64,000 bases of DNA from Citrus sinensis (Eukaryota; Streptophyta; Magnoliopsida; Sapindales; Rutaceae), in NCBI RefSeq assembly GCF_022201045.2, contig NC_068560.1, positions 36,853,001 to 36,917,000 of the forward strand, read 5' to 3'. Positions 34,348-47,984 of the stretch are shown here, in pieces. Both the position numbers and the translations under genes were made by a program. Under the pieces are notes generated by a model, which was not told where the DNA came from, did not search any database, and saw only the letters and a list, made by a program, of their open reading frames with translations. Each line of letters opens with the position of its first letter. The first letter of the stretch is position 1.

Positions 34348-36015
34348 AACATTAGATGGATCTTAAAACTAGCTTAAAGATAGGGATGGTACTAGGAAGG
34401 GGAGAGAAGGGGACTGATATCCCCATACTCATCCTCGATACTTTGTATATATCTCTATCTCCTCCCTTTCCCATCAGAATTACTTAAGGGAGGGATGTGG
34501 ATCCCAGAATAATAACATGGGATCCCGAGTGTCCTTGATCCCTAAATAACTTATATATATATATTTTTTTATTTTTGAACATGATTTAATCATATAAAAA
34601 AATTAAATAAATATAAAGTTTGATAATATATCTTACCTTAATATCAATCTATTACAAAAATCACACTACAAAATACAAATTATTAAAATAGTTATCTTTG
34701 TCAATCTTCATAATCTTACAACAAAAAAAAGAGATTACTTTTATATCAATAATGAAATAAATGAAATGGATATAGATATTAAATTAATATTTTTAATAAC
34801 TCCTTGCGCCTCCTGCTTCTCTTGTTCTTCATAGGGGAAAGTGACAAATTGAGAGAGAACCTCAGGTTTTAAATATAAAATAATAAAAATAATAAAAGCA
34901 ATGTAACTCATAAGTGAAAATATTAAAAAATTGAGAATGGATGACATCACTAATTGTGGTGTAGCACTTACATCCTTGCTTCTATTAACCTAAAATTATC
35001 TAAAATAAAATGAGAATGATCATGAATGAGTCTTAATTTTATTTTACTTCACCAAGCTTTTGGTATATATAATATTCAAATAATGCTTTTAAAAGAAATT
35101 TAAATAATATGATTTTTATATAATATTGATATGAATACTATTTATGAGCAATGATACCTCTTAACCATCGACTATGGTGTGACGAACATCATGAGCTGGG
35201 CTACTGGCTGACAATGCGATGTACGACGTGGCTATGATGAGATAATGAGAAGTTGGGTGCTAGCTGCATTGCGATTAATTTGGAAATGATGATTGAGACT
35301 CTAATAGAGTGGCTTAGGGTTTAATTTGAGGGCTGTGGGCTAGTGGAGTTGTGAGCTCTGGGCTGTGATTAAGTCTAAATTACATTAAAGTCTTTATATT
35401 AACATATATATATATAATTTATATAAATATTTTGGTATTTGTTATCTACACAAATATTTAATATATGACGATATAAATTTTATTATTTATTCAATAATAA
35501 TTTTAGAAAAATAAATCAAAATATAAAATTAAAAAGAGGAAGTAGGGAGGGGATAGGGATTCTAGTCTGTACATATCATTTACCTGAATTAAAAAAACAA
35601 TCTTCGTCCATTCCCTGAATAAGAAATTACATGTTAAATCATCCTCGTACCCTCCTTGAATGAGAAGAATCCTTTAGGACCCTCGTCCCTATGTGGATTT
35701 TTACCATCTTTACTCAAGGGATGAGACTTTTTTTTTTTTTTCCATATTTATAAACTCATCACTAGCCCCTTCCACAACTAATGTGGGATAACCTTAACAA
35801 TCTTCACGTCACGCATCGGGTTTGCATCAGAAGCACAAACATCGATTCTCCTTATTGGATAGTTGGGCCAAGATTGTTGTTGAACCTGTGTTTTGATACC
35901 AGTGTTAGGTGGTCTTACTCTCAATTCCAAAAATTAGCTCAAGGGGTGATGCTTTTCCTTGCACTCATAAACTCAGCACAACCCTTTTCACAACCGATGT
36001 GGTATAACCTCAACA
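34348..36015 (-). mobile_element. TRIM-like element split by a hAT insertion
   Basis: One short LTR is at 35903-36015 (113 bp, TGTTAGG...CAACA). Next to it is TGATACCA (a Met-tRNA primer site read on the minus strand), then about 100 bp of inner sequence, then the second LTR ending CCTTAACA at 35799. That LTR is interrupted at its TAGCTCAAGG motif by the element at 34381-35712; its other part is at 34348-34380 (CTAGCTTAAAGA). No coding capacity, as expected for a TRIM. Confidence 0.6.
34381..35712 (+). mobile_element. non-autonomous hAT-type element, copy 3 (1332 bp)
   Basis: Begins TAGGGATGGTACTAGG and ends TTTTTACCATCTTTA. It follows copy 1 (2331-3324) in order and orientation, with an additional inner stretch (about 35100-35400). 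Flanks CTTAAAGA and CTCAAGGG are a decayed 8-bp TSD within a TRIM LTR. More diverged than copies 1 and 2, so older. Confidence 0.75.
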
Positions 36016-39000
36016 ACGAATGTCCTTAAAATTTGAATTATTCACAAAGTTACCTAAAAATTTTTCATTGGTGGACTTAAAAGTGGAGTTTATTAGTGAT
36101 GTGCATATTATTTTTCATTAGTGGGGTTAAAATCCAACCCCTATATATCTCGCCCGTTGCCGTCCCTAGTCCCAATGTCCCAATGTAGGAAAAGTATAAG
36201 GAAAGCTATTTTTCACTAAAAACATATAATGTATTTTCAGTTATTGAATAAAAATGTAGATACAGTGTTATGCTCATCCCACCGAACATTTTCTCTCACT
36301 TAAATGGTCAAAGTGGGTTCTTTGCTAAGTGTTGGCTCGTTGTTAGTCATTATCATAAAGATTTTGTTAAAAAGGTTTTGAACTGAGTAGGGGTCGCTCG
36401 TCCCCATCTGTCTTCAGTACTTGTACTACTTCAACTAAGAGAATTTGTGCCAAGTAATTGTTCTCTGTCTAATTTTTAAATCCACACGTCGAAAAGGTTT
36501 GAGAAAGACATTCCAACGAACTATTCAAAAAATGTATTTTAAATTATTATTCAGTTATATCAATGAAGAGATACACTATTTCACCTCACTCTCTTTCATA
36601 TGCATGGTTAAATGAATTGTTTTAGTGAGTAGGAACTAGGAAGTTGATTCTATTTGTGGTTGATTTATATGTATCGCAGTTTACTAGATTTTGCCATCTG
36701 TAAAAGGTCAAATACAAATGACTAGGAACTAGGAAGTTGATTGTATTTGTAGTTGATTTACTCATTCCCATAATAAATAAAAGAATTTGTTATTAAAATA
36801 ACATTCCTTTTAAAATCGTCCCTATTTGAAGTTACGATATGTCGGGATTGGACCTTTATTCACAAAGCATTGAACTTCAAATTTGGCTAAAATCACGTCG
36901 AATGGTAAAGGAAAAGACATGCATAATTTGCAGAGAGAGTGGGGGAAAATGATTATGTTTCGGCTTGATTATGGTCCACCATTAGAATATGCTGTAATAG
37001 CAACTCTCATCATATTGTTCGCCCATCATATTGTTCGCTTTTGCTTAGCTAAACGTGTTATTCTTCTTAGTTCCATTCTTGTAAATAGCTTGATGCTGGG
37101 GACATCTTATTGACTTCTTGTGGTTAGAATTTCTTAATTGGGTATCGCATATTACTATTATTCATGATTTTTAAAGTAAAAGCACTAATTCTACTTATCT
37201 ATCTCTATCTTGTTAAGTTTTTATAATCTTCGACTACAACAAAAAGGATCATTCAGAAATAAACATATACACTAAAAAAAAAACTTATTTCCGAAGTAAC
37301 CACGTTGTCAACTATCGTCATATTAAGTCATATCAGAAAAATATAATTTCTTATGAACGATTGAAGAAAAAAAATATTTTTCGACAGCGTTGTCCTCGGA
37401 AATGTCGTTAATTACCTTCGGAAATAATCCTTAGAAATCAAATACAGGTTCATTTGTTACCTTCAGTTGAACTAATAGTTAATGAAATACAAAATAAGAT
37501 GAGTACATATTAATCACACACCATTGCGAGTCAAAATCTAAGGATCGAGTAAAATTTAATTAAAATTAGGACGGTAGAGGAAGCATCCATAAGCGCAACA
37601 TGAGAGTAATTATATCAATTGAAATTTCATAAGAGTAACTTAGGACATGAGAGAGAGAAAACTATCTTCAGATTGCACAAATAACATGAAAAAAGTACTT
37701 TATGCATAAAACTTTTAAACAAATTTGGGCCTAAATCTAACTTTACAAATTTTAGAGTAATCTTGGGCTCGACATTCCATTTCCGACAAACAAAATTTCT
37801 CTATCATCAAAGGCAGTTTTGCCTTAGAAAACATATGATATTTTCCATATTTATTCGACGGCTTATCAATATCTTTGTAAAAAAACAATTATTTTCAATG
37901 GTATATTGCATCTTCAAAATGTCCGGTGGGTAATACAGCTATTTTTTGTGGTGTTCTTTTAAACCAAAAAACAAAAAGATATGGATAAGATTTGTTTGAT
38001 GATTCGTCTTGGACTAGTTTGATGTCAATTTAAAGAATAACAATTGGGCTGAAATTTTCAGGAATTTAAGCATCCAAATTTAGGGGTGGTGTTATTTTCC
38101 CCTCGTTTTCTTTATTCCGCCCATTCAATGGGGTAATTTATAATTAATCACCTAAGCTCTCCTTCCATGCCGTAAATACTTTTAGTAATTGTGGATAATT
38201 GTTCTAAGCTCTCCCTAATTCTCTTTCTTTCTTTCCTTCTTTTTTTTTCCCCTTTTTGGGTGCTCAATCTGGTCCATTCACTTATTTGACTTTGACTACT
38301 AAAGTTGACTTAAGTTGAGGCTTTGTTATGTGGAATGATCATTTTTGTTTGAGAATTGGGACAAATAGACCATTAGACAGGAGATCATTTTATTTATTTA
38401 TTTTGAGATTTTAATAGACAGAGAAAATGAAATAAAAACCAATAGCTTTTTAAGGAAAAAAGGTAATTTTGAAATTTAGAAGAAGGGGTTTAATGAGAGA
38501 AAATAACAGGGTTTTTTTTTTTTTGAAACTGATTAAGCCTCAGGTTACTGTATTACACAGAGATATATACAACTGCTATGACAGCAGATCGTTACACTGA
38601 TATTTACAATCAGATATATATACATGAGACTTATATTATTATATTTTTTTATTCTATTAAGTACATGTTCATCCAAATACCCTTTACGGAGGATGGATGT
38701 CTCTACATGCCCATCCAAACAACAGGATTGAATAGCACTGAAAGTGCACAATTTTGATTCATGATTTTTAATCCCCTTATTAGTCTATCTCAACAGTCCT
38801 ACTCCTCAATTATCTCTATTTATTTTCAAAACTGCCCTTATTTATTTCTCCCCCAAATCTCAACAGCTCCCAACCTCTAGTCACTGAAGCCCTAGTCGCC
38901 AAAATGCTATTGATTTTGATCGTGAGTAATTTTCATGACAATAAAACTTGGGATTTTCCCATCATTTTATTTCTCAACATCCCATTAAACTGAATAACAT

Positions 39001-39703
39001 ATATGTAACTAGTAAATTGTAATAAAATCAAAACAGAGATGGATAAGCATCCAAACATGGCGTAAATGACGACGGATTTTGCTTGGAACAGCTTCAATCC
39101 ATGTCTCGCCAGTTCAAGCTCCTTCCATGATTGAAACAGAGAATAAAAATTTGCGTTTAAAATCCAAATCGAATGAAGTGAACGCCATTAGCAAATTTGG
39201 AAACTATGGAGGAGGTTTGTTAAGTTGTCAAATTGTTCGTGTTGGTGTTATTATTGGCGAGAGAGAAAATGAAGGAAAGTGGGGGGAGAACGAGAGAGAG
39301 GAGAGAGAATAAAATTTAAAAATTTAAAAATTTAAATTATTTTGATGGGTATTTTAGATATTCCAAATTAAAATGACAGAAGTGGGGTTAGCGAGATAAA
39401 ACTGGCGCATTAATAACAACAAATAGCGAAAACTCGTTTTAAGAGACAGCAGTAAGTCAATTGGTCTTCAAAGAGAAGCCAACAACAGGTCAATTTAACG
39501 AACTTCAAAGAAAGTGCAGAAGTCGTTGCGAAACTGTTAACTGTAGCTCCCTCGTAGCAGAAGTGAACTCGCCGATTCATTCAGGTGATGTTTCAAATTT
39601 CTACTGCTAACGCCATTTTGTTTACATGGAACCTTATCGCGATTAAGAGTTAGATGCTAGACTTAATTCTGATTATGAGGCAGATCGGGGTCACTAAACA
39701 ATT
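36016..39703. other. 3.7-kb intergenic region upstream of IPK1
   Basis: A diverged direct duplication of about 40 bp (TAGGAACTAGGAAGTTGATT at 36635 and 36723) is present. Short frames at 36883-37113 and 39079-39312 have no recognisable domain. The last 150 bases probably hold the IPK1 leader. Confidence 0.4.
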
Positions 39704-42362
39704 ATGGATGTCGTTTTGGACCAAAATGACGCTGCCGACTGGATATACCGAGGTGAAGGTGCCGCTAATCTTGTTCTCGCTTACGCCGGATCCTCTCCCG
39801 CTTTCGTACGATCTCCAAACTTTAATTCCATTCCGTTCATTTTCTAAAAAATCGAAATTTGTTTTCTCGTAACCATAAAAAGAGAAAAAAAAAATTGTTT
39901 AGCGGAGCGACTAAGAGGAGATTATTCATAAACTAGACCTTATTAATTGCAACATTTTTTGGGTAAGGTTGGGAAAGTGTTACGAATACCAAAGGCGTGG
40001 AGGAACGGCAAACCGGAAGAGTCGTTGGCGCAGTGTGTGAATGGTGGCTCGGTCTTTGGAAAGCATGAGCAGCTTTTGTGGGGAGACAATCAAGAGCTAC
40101 TTTCCTCTTCCAGCAAAGAGACCATGGAGCAAATGTATGTGGAGAAGATCATGAGCCCATTGTTAGGGCCCAAGTACATTGATGCTGGAGTATGTTTCTT
40201 TACTTACTACATTAGCTTTTTAAATTCTGGTGACCAGAATGGAAAGTGTATTTTCACTCCTCCAATTGTATCTTGCTGCATCAGGTTGTATGAGTGAGAT
40301 AGTTTGCATCTGTTGTTTTGTTGTAACCTTGAATGGGAGAATAAATAGGGATAAAAAGTTGTGTTATTAAGTGATAGATTTACTTAGTTTAGCTAACCCT
40401 CTCTGTGTGATCATCAACACTTATTCTGTTTGTTAGTCATCTATATGAAAGTTTTGCAGCAAATATTTGATGTTCTGCTTGATGACTGCAAAATGTTGTT
40501 CTGATTATAGTTTATGTCCTCTCTGTTTATTGAATTTGGCAGATGTGTGTCCGTGTGACCCGGGAGTTCCTTGAGTCTGTTCAGAAGAATGTTACAGGCC
40601 AGCGTCCTGCTTGGCGAGTTGATGCTGCTGACATTAAGATACCTTGTGATTCTGTGCTTCTCATGTCTGATCATACGCTCTTCCCTCAGGGTAATTGCTC
40701 TCCAGACATCTATTTTAAATGAGAACCTTCTGTTAATATATATTTCATTTTCCTGTATGCACTTAGAAATATTCTGCTGCATATTTCCTTCTTCTAAGCA
40801 TCACTATTAGCAAGTGAAGGAAGCCGAATATGTGATTTGACCATAGTTTGGTTAAAACATCAGACTGCCAGCTAATTTTTCTTCTTTCCTCAGGTATTCT
40901 TGGAGAGGAGCCCTGCCTAGCTGTTGAAATAAAGGTCTGTTCCAGAAACTGTGCATTTATTCTATATCTGTTCTCACAGTGTTCTTCTATGTTGTTCTGA
41001 GGAAATATATCTTTTTCTTTAAACTTCATAATATTATTTTAACTGATATTTTATTACATATTTGCTTCGGTATCTAGCCCAAATGTGGATTTCTCCCAAT
41101 TTCAAGATTCATAGCTGAAGAAAATGCCATTAAAAGGAGCGTAACTCGTTTTCAACTGCATCAAGCCCTGAAGTTGAGCGAACAGGAGGTCATTTTCTTC
41201 CCATGACTATGTATTTGTTTTCAGTTTTAAGTTATTACAAGCTGCTCCTGTATGTAGTTGTATCACTTAAATCTTCATAAATGATGACGCTCAATGCAAG
41301 CCCCAGTCCATATCTCAATCTAACTGAAATCACATTGCAGATATCAGAGAGAAGTGAATATGATCCACTGGACCTTTTTTCTGGGTCCAAGGAAAGAATA
41401 TGTAAAGCTATCAAGGCTTTGTATACCAATCCTCAGAACAATTTACGCGTATTCTTGAATGGTTCTCTCATATTTGGGAGTTTGGGCGGTGGCATGTGCG
41501 GTAATAGTTTTGCATTTGGAGAAGCATTTGAAGATGCGCTCAAGTGTACTATTAAAGCAGATAATGGCCTGCGTACGGATAGTTTTATACAGCTTGTTGC
41601 TGAGACAGTTCATCAAGCAGGAATTCTGGATCGGCTTCTTGAAGTTCAGAAGCTCGATAATTTTGACATTGAAGGTGCAATTCATGCATATTATAACATA
41701 ATTTCTCAGCCCTGCAGGGTATGTAGAGAATTAGATGAAGAGAAAGCATCACACCTGTGCACCTCGTTGCATTCAATTCCTATGAATGAAAGCTTGAAGA
41801 TTGTGAAGGACTATTTGATAGCTGCAACTGCAAAGGATTGTAGTTTGATGATCTGTTTTAGACCAAAGAGCAATGAGTTTTCAGGATCTTACAATAGCAT
41901 TTACCTAGAGTCAACGAACCAAGTTTTTGATTACAAGGTAAATGGCCCTTTACATTTAAGCATTTCAGTTTTATTTTTTGTTGGTGGTATTGACCCCCTG
42001 AGAGATGTTTGTATCTGAATTTAAAATCCACTAATCCATCCTTTTATACTCTTTCCTCTTTTTATGAAAAAAAAAGAAGAAAAAATGGAGCTGTTAAAGA
42101 AAGTGTTCGGAATTGAAACTTGTGCAAAATATAAGAGATTCAGTAGTTTGTGCAAAATGAACTCCTTCCTGTTTATCTGGGTTTTGCTTCATTCTACTTA
42201 GATCTGAACTTTCTCATATGGTTGTGACATCTTGTTAAATTTGCAATTTCCTAGGCATACTTCGTTGACCTGGATTTGAAACCTTTCAAGAAAATGGAGG
42301 AGCACTATGCAAAAGACAAGAAGATATCAAGCTGTTACATTCAGATGTTAAAGAGTAGGTAG
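39704..42362 (+). CDS. IPK1: inositol-pentakisphosphate 2-kinase
   Basis: Seven exons: 39704-39805, 39968-40189, 40543-40690, 40894-40934, 41078-41188, 41341-41937 and 42255-42362. All GT-AG and in frame, giving 442 aa, close to the plant family length of about 450. The enzyme phosphorylates InsP5 at the 2 position to make phytate (InsP6), which also feeds phosphate signalling. Exon 1 has the nucleotide-binding GEGAANLVLAYAG; exon 2 RIPKAWR with the conserved Lys; exons 4 and 5 together form the EIKPKCGFLP motif, split by intron 4 between EIK and PK; exon 5 ends with RFQLHQALK; exon 6 has FGEAFEDAL; exon 7 begins AYFVDLDLKPFKKM, the family's metal/ATP DLDLKP motif. The start is the first ATG, MDVVLDQNDAADWIYRGEG, as in plant orthologues. 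No damage seen. Confidence 0.95.
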
Positions 42363-44632
42363 TATATACCCACAAATACTGACAAAAATACACATTGAGA
42401 TATTGGAAGATACTTTTTTTCTGAAAAACAGCACTGGTAAGCACTGGTAGTTTGATACATGTTAATCCACAAATTGTTGTTATGATGCTTATAAGAGTAT
42501 TTATGCCTACTGATAGAATTCAACTTTGTGTTTCTTACCTCTTTCTTCTCATGCAAAATTATTGTTTCCTTCGACATGTACAATAGTTATTGGCGATTTC
42601 CATTTCTCATTCCCTCTCCTTCTCTGTGGCACTAGAAAATTTTGAAACTTGAATCAGTGCTAGATAAATGTATTTGATTTTAGTTTGTCCACCTTATTGG
42701 TTGGTTCTTAGCACTTTTTCAGGAGGCAAGTGAAATGGGAGATTAGCATGATTTATCCATTTTTGAGTGCAGGAGTTTGCGTTTTTAATTGTATAGGCAT
42801 AGATGCGGCTTGCTGCTTTACTTATGTGCCAATTTGTTTCCTTTGGAGATTGACTCATTTTTTCAACCTCATTTCATTATGATGGGGGTTTAATGAGGAA
42901 GAAGGGTAGAAAGTGACAGGACAGAGTTTTTGGGGCCAATAAGGAAAGCAATATGCCAACTATTTGGTGCTGTTTCATCTGAATTCCATGTGGCTTATTA
43001 ATTCACACAGCTAGAATTCAATTAACTGCAGTGTGGTGTAAAGTGATCAGTGAGGAGTATTGCTACCGTATGATGACCAAAATTCATGTAGTGGCCTTGC
43101 TGCTTTGGGAATACTCTTGTTGTATAGCTACGCAAACTGCTATTGGACTTCACTGTACTAAGCTACATTGTACCATCTGTATTTCTGTCTTACCTATTAA
43201 ACGCAAAGCCAAAGGAGAAAAACAGAGAAAGGAAAATAAAGGCGACTTTCCGTTGTGATGTTTTAAGACTTTAAAAGTGTCAAATGATTAGACATTGAGA
43301 ACAAATTTGCTTCCCGCATCATTTTTGAACTTTAAGTCAGAAGGTCCCGAAAACTAAAAGGGCCAGCGAGCAGAATTGATTGTGGTGGATTAACCAATAG
43401 AAAAGGATGGAAATCCTGGCTTTTCTTGCACATCCTGGTGATGAGGCCATTTAAAACATTTGAATTGATGGTCTCAGTTTATTGTAACACATCCCTTATA
43501 TATGGAAATCCATTTTATCTACTTAGCAACTCAGTATTAAAATTTTCGATATGGCTTAGTATCTGAAGTAGAGTGCTCGACTTCCGTTTTCATGTTCAGT
43601 AATATATATATATATAGGAATTATGTTCAGTAATAGTTTAGTAATGCAGTCCATATTGTTTTTCAAACAATTATTTATGATGACGAATGTGACTAATGAT
43701 AAGCTGTTTTTCATTTTTGAGTAAATAAAACAAGTTTTACCTTTTAGGAACAAATTATACTGCAGCATCACTTAAAGCCCGAGAAGGATCATGCTTTTAG
43801 ACTAGGGAGTTGTGGCTGATATGAAAGGCTTTGTGTACTTCATGGTTGATCAGTGTGGGTGTTTTGATCAGCCTGGTTGAACAATTGTGAGGTGTGGCCG
43901 CGACTCAGCTGTACCACTTGCTCGATAATGAGTTCCTGACTCGTTAAAGGTCTCTGTTGGTGGGGGTGGGGGTGGTTGGGTGCAGCCAAAAATGAATTTA
44001 ATATGTTCAGAGGTGGGGCAAATTTACTTGAATGCATGCTAGCCTAGGCACCATATATTCTTGTTTGTGAATTCTAGAATCAGTCGGCGCTTACTAATTT
44101 GACATCGTTCTAAGTGACTGTTATATGTTTAATATGGCTCCTGGTTTAGTTGAGGAAAATTTTTAGAATGCATCAGAAATGTTATGTCAGTTATATAATA
44201 AATAAATAATATTATGATATGTGTGTATTTATTTTGAAAAATCATCATATAATTAGTGGTTATATTAAATTTGACTACACATATCATGCGTGCATCAATT
44301 AATTATAATACATACGAGGTATTTTAAAATTTCTACTAATTGAGTGTATTCATTTATAAATTCTGCATTGAATGCTTGTTTGGGGTAATAGGTGATACAA
44401 TCAAGAACCTTCTGACTGGCATTTACTTTGTCTGCACTTAACACTGTCACTCCATTAAGTCTTCAACCAAACTTGTACCCGGAAATGCAAGGAATAGGTT
44501 GCCCAATATTTCAATTAAATAAGCTAAGAAGTTGAATGAGATAAATAATTTATATATAGCGACTCGGACATAATCATATATTGCCTCCGCACTTTTATAT
44601 GATTTTAGTAGCTGTATTTTCTGAACATAATC
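42363..44632. other. IPK1 3' flank and spacer
   Basis: Presumably contains the IPK1 3' UTR. No gene-like frame was found. A (TA)n run lies near 43602-43615 and a GGTGGGGGTGGGGG tract near 43960. Confidence 0.45.
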
Positions 44633-45197
44633 ATGGCAAAGGTTCCACCACTACTTTGTAACTCTTATAGTTCTGATCACTTCCTGTCCATGTGATGTTT
44701 TGTATTTTGTAAATTTAATGTAGTTCTGATCACTTTCCTCTCACTGACAACACTCTGCATTACTTTTACTAGTCATTTGATGCAGGAGAATTTAAATGGT
44801 CTTGAGTTCAGAGACAGTACTGATGAATCTCTTTTTCTTTTTCTTTTTTCTTTTTTTTCTGGTGCAGAAAACAATTGTGTCAGTCAAATTACTCTGCTTA
44901 AAGTGCAGGCAGAAAGTGATGAAGTTAATTGCCAAGCTAGAAGGCATAACTTCTATTGTCATTGACCCGTCAAAGAACACAGTGACGGTAATTGGTGACG
45001 CTGATCCAGTGAAGATCATTAAAAAGGTTAGAGAATTCAGGAAGTCAGCAGCAATTGAGAGTATTGGGCCCCCCAAGGAAGAGAAGAAAGAAGAAAAGCA
45101 AGGTGTACTCGTACCTGTTGCACCAAAGGCTTGTCAAAGATGTGATGTTTGGTACGTTGTTGGAGAAGATTACTACAGTTACTGTGCCATCCTGTAA
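44633..45197 (+). CDS. heavy-metal-associated isoprenylated plant protein (HIPP), small
   Basis: The main exon 44868-45197 encodes 109 residues after an acceptor CAG at 44865-44867. It holds an HMA domain (about residues 4-70) with VKLLCLKCRQKVMKLIAK, in which the metal-binding CxxC is intact. A Lys/Glu linker follows, and the C-terminus CAIL fits the CaaX rule for isoprenylation. I propose a 9-nt first exon 44633-44641 (Met-Ala-Lys, donor GT at 44642), giving 112 aa; this is the only nearby ATG that splices in phase and looks like HIPP starts, but so short an exon needs transcript support. HIPPs bind metals and act in metal homeostasis and stress at membranes. The frame's upstream Phe-rich stretch is the intron's pyrimidine tract and is excluded. 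Confidence 0.8.
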
Positions 45198-46034
45198 CTG
45201 ATTGACCTATGTTTCACGACTCTCTCTGTATTGATTAGTTCTGTTCCATTTCATGCATTTCGAGCAATCTTATAAATGTTAAGCAAATATGTATGCTGTA
45301 CTCTGTTGTCTTGGCTCCATTTCCTGTTAATACAAATGAATTCCTGCTAAATAAGAACGAAGGCAGCAGATGCTGTAATAAACAGCAGGTTTCTTCTCTG
45401 ACTTGGATCAGCAGATGTATAATTCGTGATCTGTGAGCTGCGTCATAGTAGTGCATGAATCTAATTGCTGCCCCCGTAATTTTTATTCAGTGCGAAAACT
45501 GATACTCCTAGACTTGTGTTGTGTACGAAAACTGGTACTCCTTGACTTGTATTCTGCATTAGAAGCTGGAGCAACAATTGATAAAACTGTTAACAGATGA
45601 TTTATCCTGAAACCAGATTTGAGGTCTGTGTGTTGGCACGTTCGTAAGAAATTGGCATTTTATGCAAATCGTATCACCGGACTAGTGGGGTTGCTGGGGC
45701 ATACGCTATTAAGTATTTCTTCTAATTGAACTGGTAATTGCAAAGAGTGACCTTCATCATTAATGTAAAATCGCATCCTGATTTCGGACAAGTGATTAAG
45801 ACGGTGGATTAATCGACGCGTCTATCGTGTTGATGAATCAATTTCATAAGAGCTCAATTGAACTTTTTAAAGGAGGAAAAAGACTTGGGAGAGGATTGAG
45901 CAGGTCACATCTTGACTTTGAGCGCGTTTTTAGACAGCTTTCCTCTCTCCACTCCAGGAATGCTATTACCATTTTTTCTCCGCCATAATAAGTTCGATCA
46001 TTCAATGATGAACACATTTTATGTACATAGACAC
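45198..46034. other. HIPP 3' flank and spacer
   Basis: No gene seen. A short direct repeat (GAAAACTGATACTCCTAGACTTG and relatives) occurs at about 45494 and 45528. Confidence 0.4.
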
Positions 46035-46244
46035 TAAGGTCATGTTTGGTTTGATTAAAAGGATGGAGAGAAAAAGAGTGGAATGGAGAGGAATGGAGAA
46101 AAATAGTGAAATTAAATTTTATTGTTTGGTTTGATATAAAATTTGATAAGAAAATGAATTATAATTTTTTTCTTTAGACAAATTTATCATTTATCTTAAA
46201 TATTAAACTATTTATTTTAGTAGTAAACTATTCATTCAAGGAGT

Positions 46245-46790
46245 TTCTATGTTGGTACATCATCTCTAGAAGAAGGCCTAAGCATTGAAGAATGATGCAC
46301 TTTGTGCGGCCGCCTCTTGAAATTAGATGTCAAATCTGATGCAGTCTTGCGGCAAACTTACATGCTGCCTGATAACAAAGGCAAGAGAGGAGCATACGCT
46401 GGAGCAGCAATCTGGGTAAGGAGCCCATCAATTGATACCCGCAGAAATCACATTTACATTGCCACTGGCAACTTATACTGGGCTCCTCACACGTGACAGA
46501 ATGCCAGGAAAAACAAAATAATCAAACAGTATCCACTAGTCCTACTAATGAATGTGTAGAGCTTGAGAATCATTCAGATTCACTCCTGGCATTGGACGTG
46601 GACACGGGCAAGATCCAATGGTACCATTAAATTGGCGGCTAAATGTTTCAATCTTTCAACCCCTGGTTGCCCTCCTGGCCCTAACCCTCATGTTAATGGA
46701 ACTTGGAAAGATATTATTGTTGCTGTGCCAAAAAGTGGATTTGCTTGGGCTCTTGATCGTGATAATGGCAGTCTCATTTGAAATATATAT
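46245..46790 (+). pseudogene. polyvinyl-alcohol-dehydrogenase-like (PQQ beta-propeller) gene fragment
   Basis: Family-like stretches follow one another in different frames: FYVGTSSLEEGLSIEE just before 46302, then KLDVKSDAVLRQTYMLPDNK and RGAYAGAAIW (46320-46416), SPSIDTRRNHIYIATGNLYW, then SLLALDVDTGKIQWYH (about 46580-46625), CPPGPNP, and DIIVAVPKSGFAWALDRDNG (46718-46776). There is a stop at 46494, frame changes before and after 46600, an inner deletion between the CPPGPNP and IVAV blocks, and truncation at both ends. Intact plant members are secreted PQQ-type beta-propeller proteins of unclear function. This copy cannot be translated as one protein. Confidence 0.85.
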
Positions 46791-47984
46791 ATATATAATC
46801 CTTATATTTTGAACTTGCTTCACTTGAATTAAATTTTTGACTACGTCCCTGTTGCATCTGTACAAGCAAACAGGGAATAACTCCTGCAATTTTTTTTTTC
46901 CTTTTTCTTGGGTTTGTTTCTTTGTGATTTAATTTGGTGGTTGTATATATAGTGTTGGCTTGTAACTTTTTTATGCTGTATTTAGTGATCGTTATTCATG
47001 TAACATGCTCAAGCTTCAAAGAAGAGATTAATCCCTCTTTTGTATACTCCGCACGTGCCATACAAAACAGACCATCAAATTCATTGATAAGTAATTAATA
47101 TGACAGGTATCGGCTCCACCCCATGTGTGAGAAACACGTGTCACGTGCACCAATTGGGCAGGTTGAAACCCAGCAAAATTGCAATCAATTTGGGCCAATT
47201 GGCAGCAAGTGTGCGTGAAGGGGGGGCCGAAATTGTGTTGTTCATCTCAGTTTTGGCTGGTTTTGCTGCATTAACTTGAAAGCTACAAAAGTGGATGCAG
47301 GCATTAGACGTTAGACAGGATACAGACGTGCTATTTGGCAATTTTAGGTTTGATTTCGCTCTCTCTTCGGGGGGCCGCAGATATATTAAGAGAAAGATGT
47401 GCGAAAAGTTAATGACAGCTAAGTTGATTGTGAACATTTGACACCGATTCTTATTCACATGCCTTTTTAGCTTTAACTCATTCCTATTCTTATGCGTTTC
47501 TTCATATTTACTTTTTGTATATATAGTATAATTTTACATGTATACATATATCGCAAATAGTATCTATCTTGATCAACAATGAATTCTATTGATTCTTATT
47601 ACATGCATATACAAGGAACTTTGGGTGAGTGAGTGCACGGGCGGATGGAACTATAAATTTTAATTCTACTTCTATAGGAATAAGGGGTCCAAATGTAAAT
47701 TATCATATAAATATGTAAAATTTCACTAAAGTCGATTATTTTTTCTTAAGAAATTTCCGACCTGGGGACCGGGTATGATTTAATTCGGCCCATGACACAT
47801 TCTCAACTCAAATCAGGTCCAATCTAATCTGTCATGGTATTGGATCAAATCATCAAAACCACCCACCAGACCAAAAAGCTTCTGTAAAGTTTGTCTTCTG
47901 TTTATTATCCTGATTGGGCCAAACAGCTGGGGCCGACCAAATTGGTATATTGTTTCTGACTACACCCCACACAATATTGAAGAC

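Noticed and set aside
39079..39312. 77-codon ORF upstream of IPK1
   Set aside because: No domain, a Glu/Arg-rich low-complexity end and no splice context.
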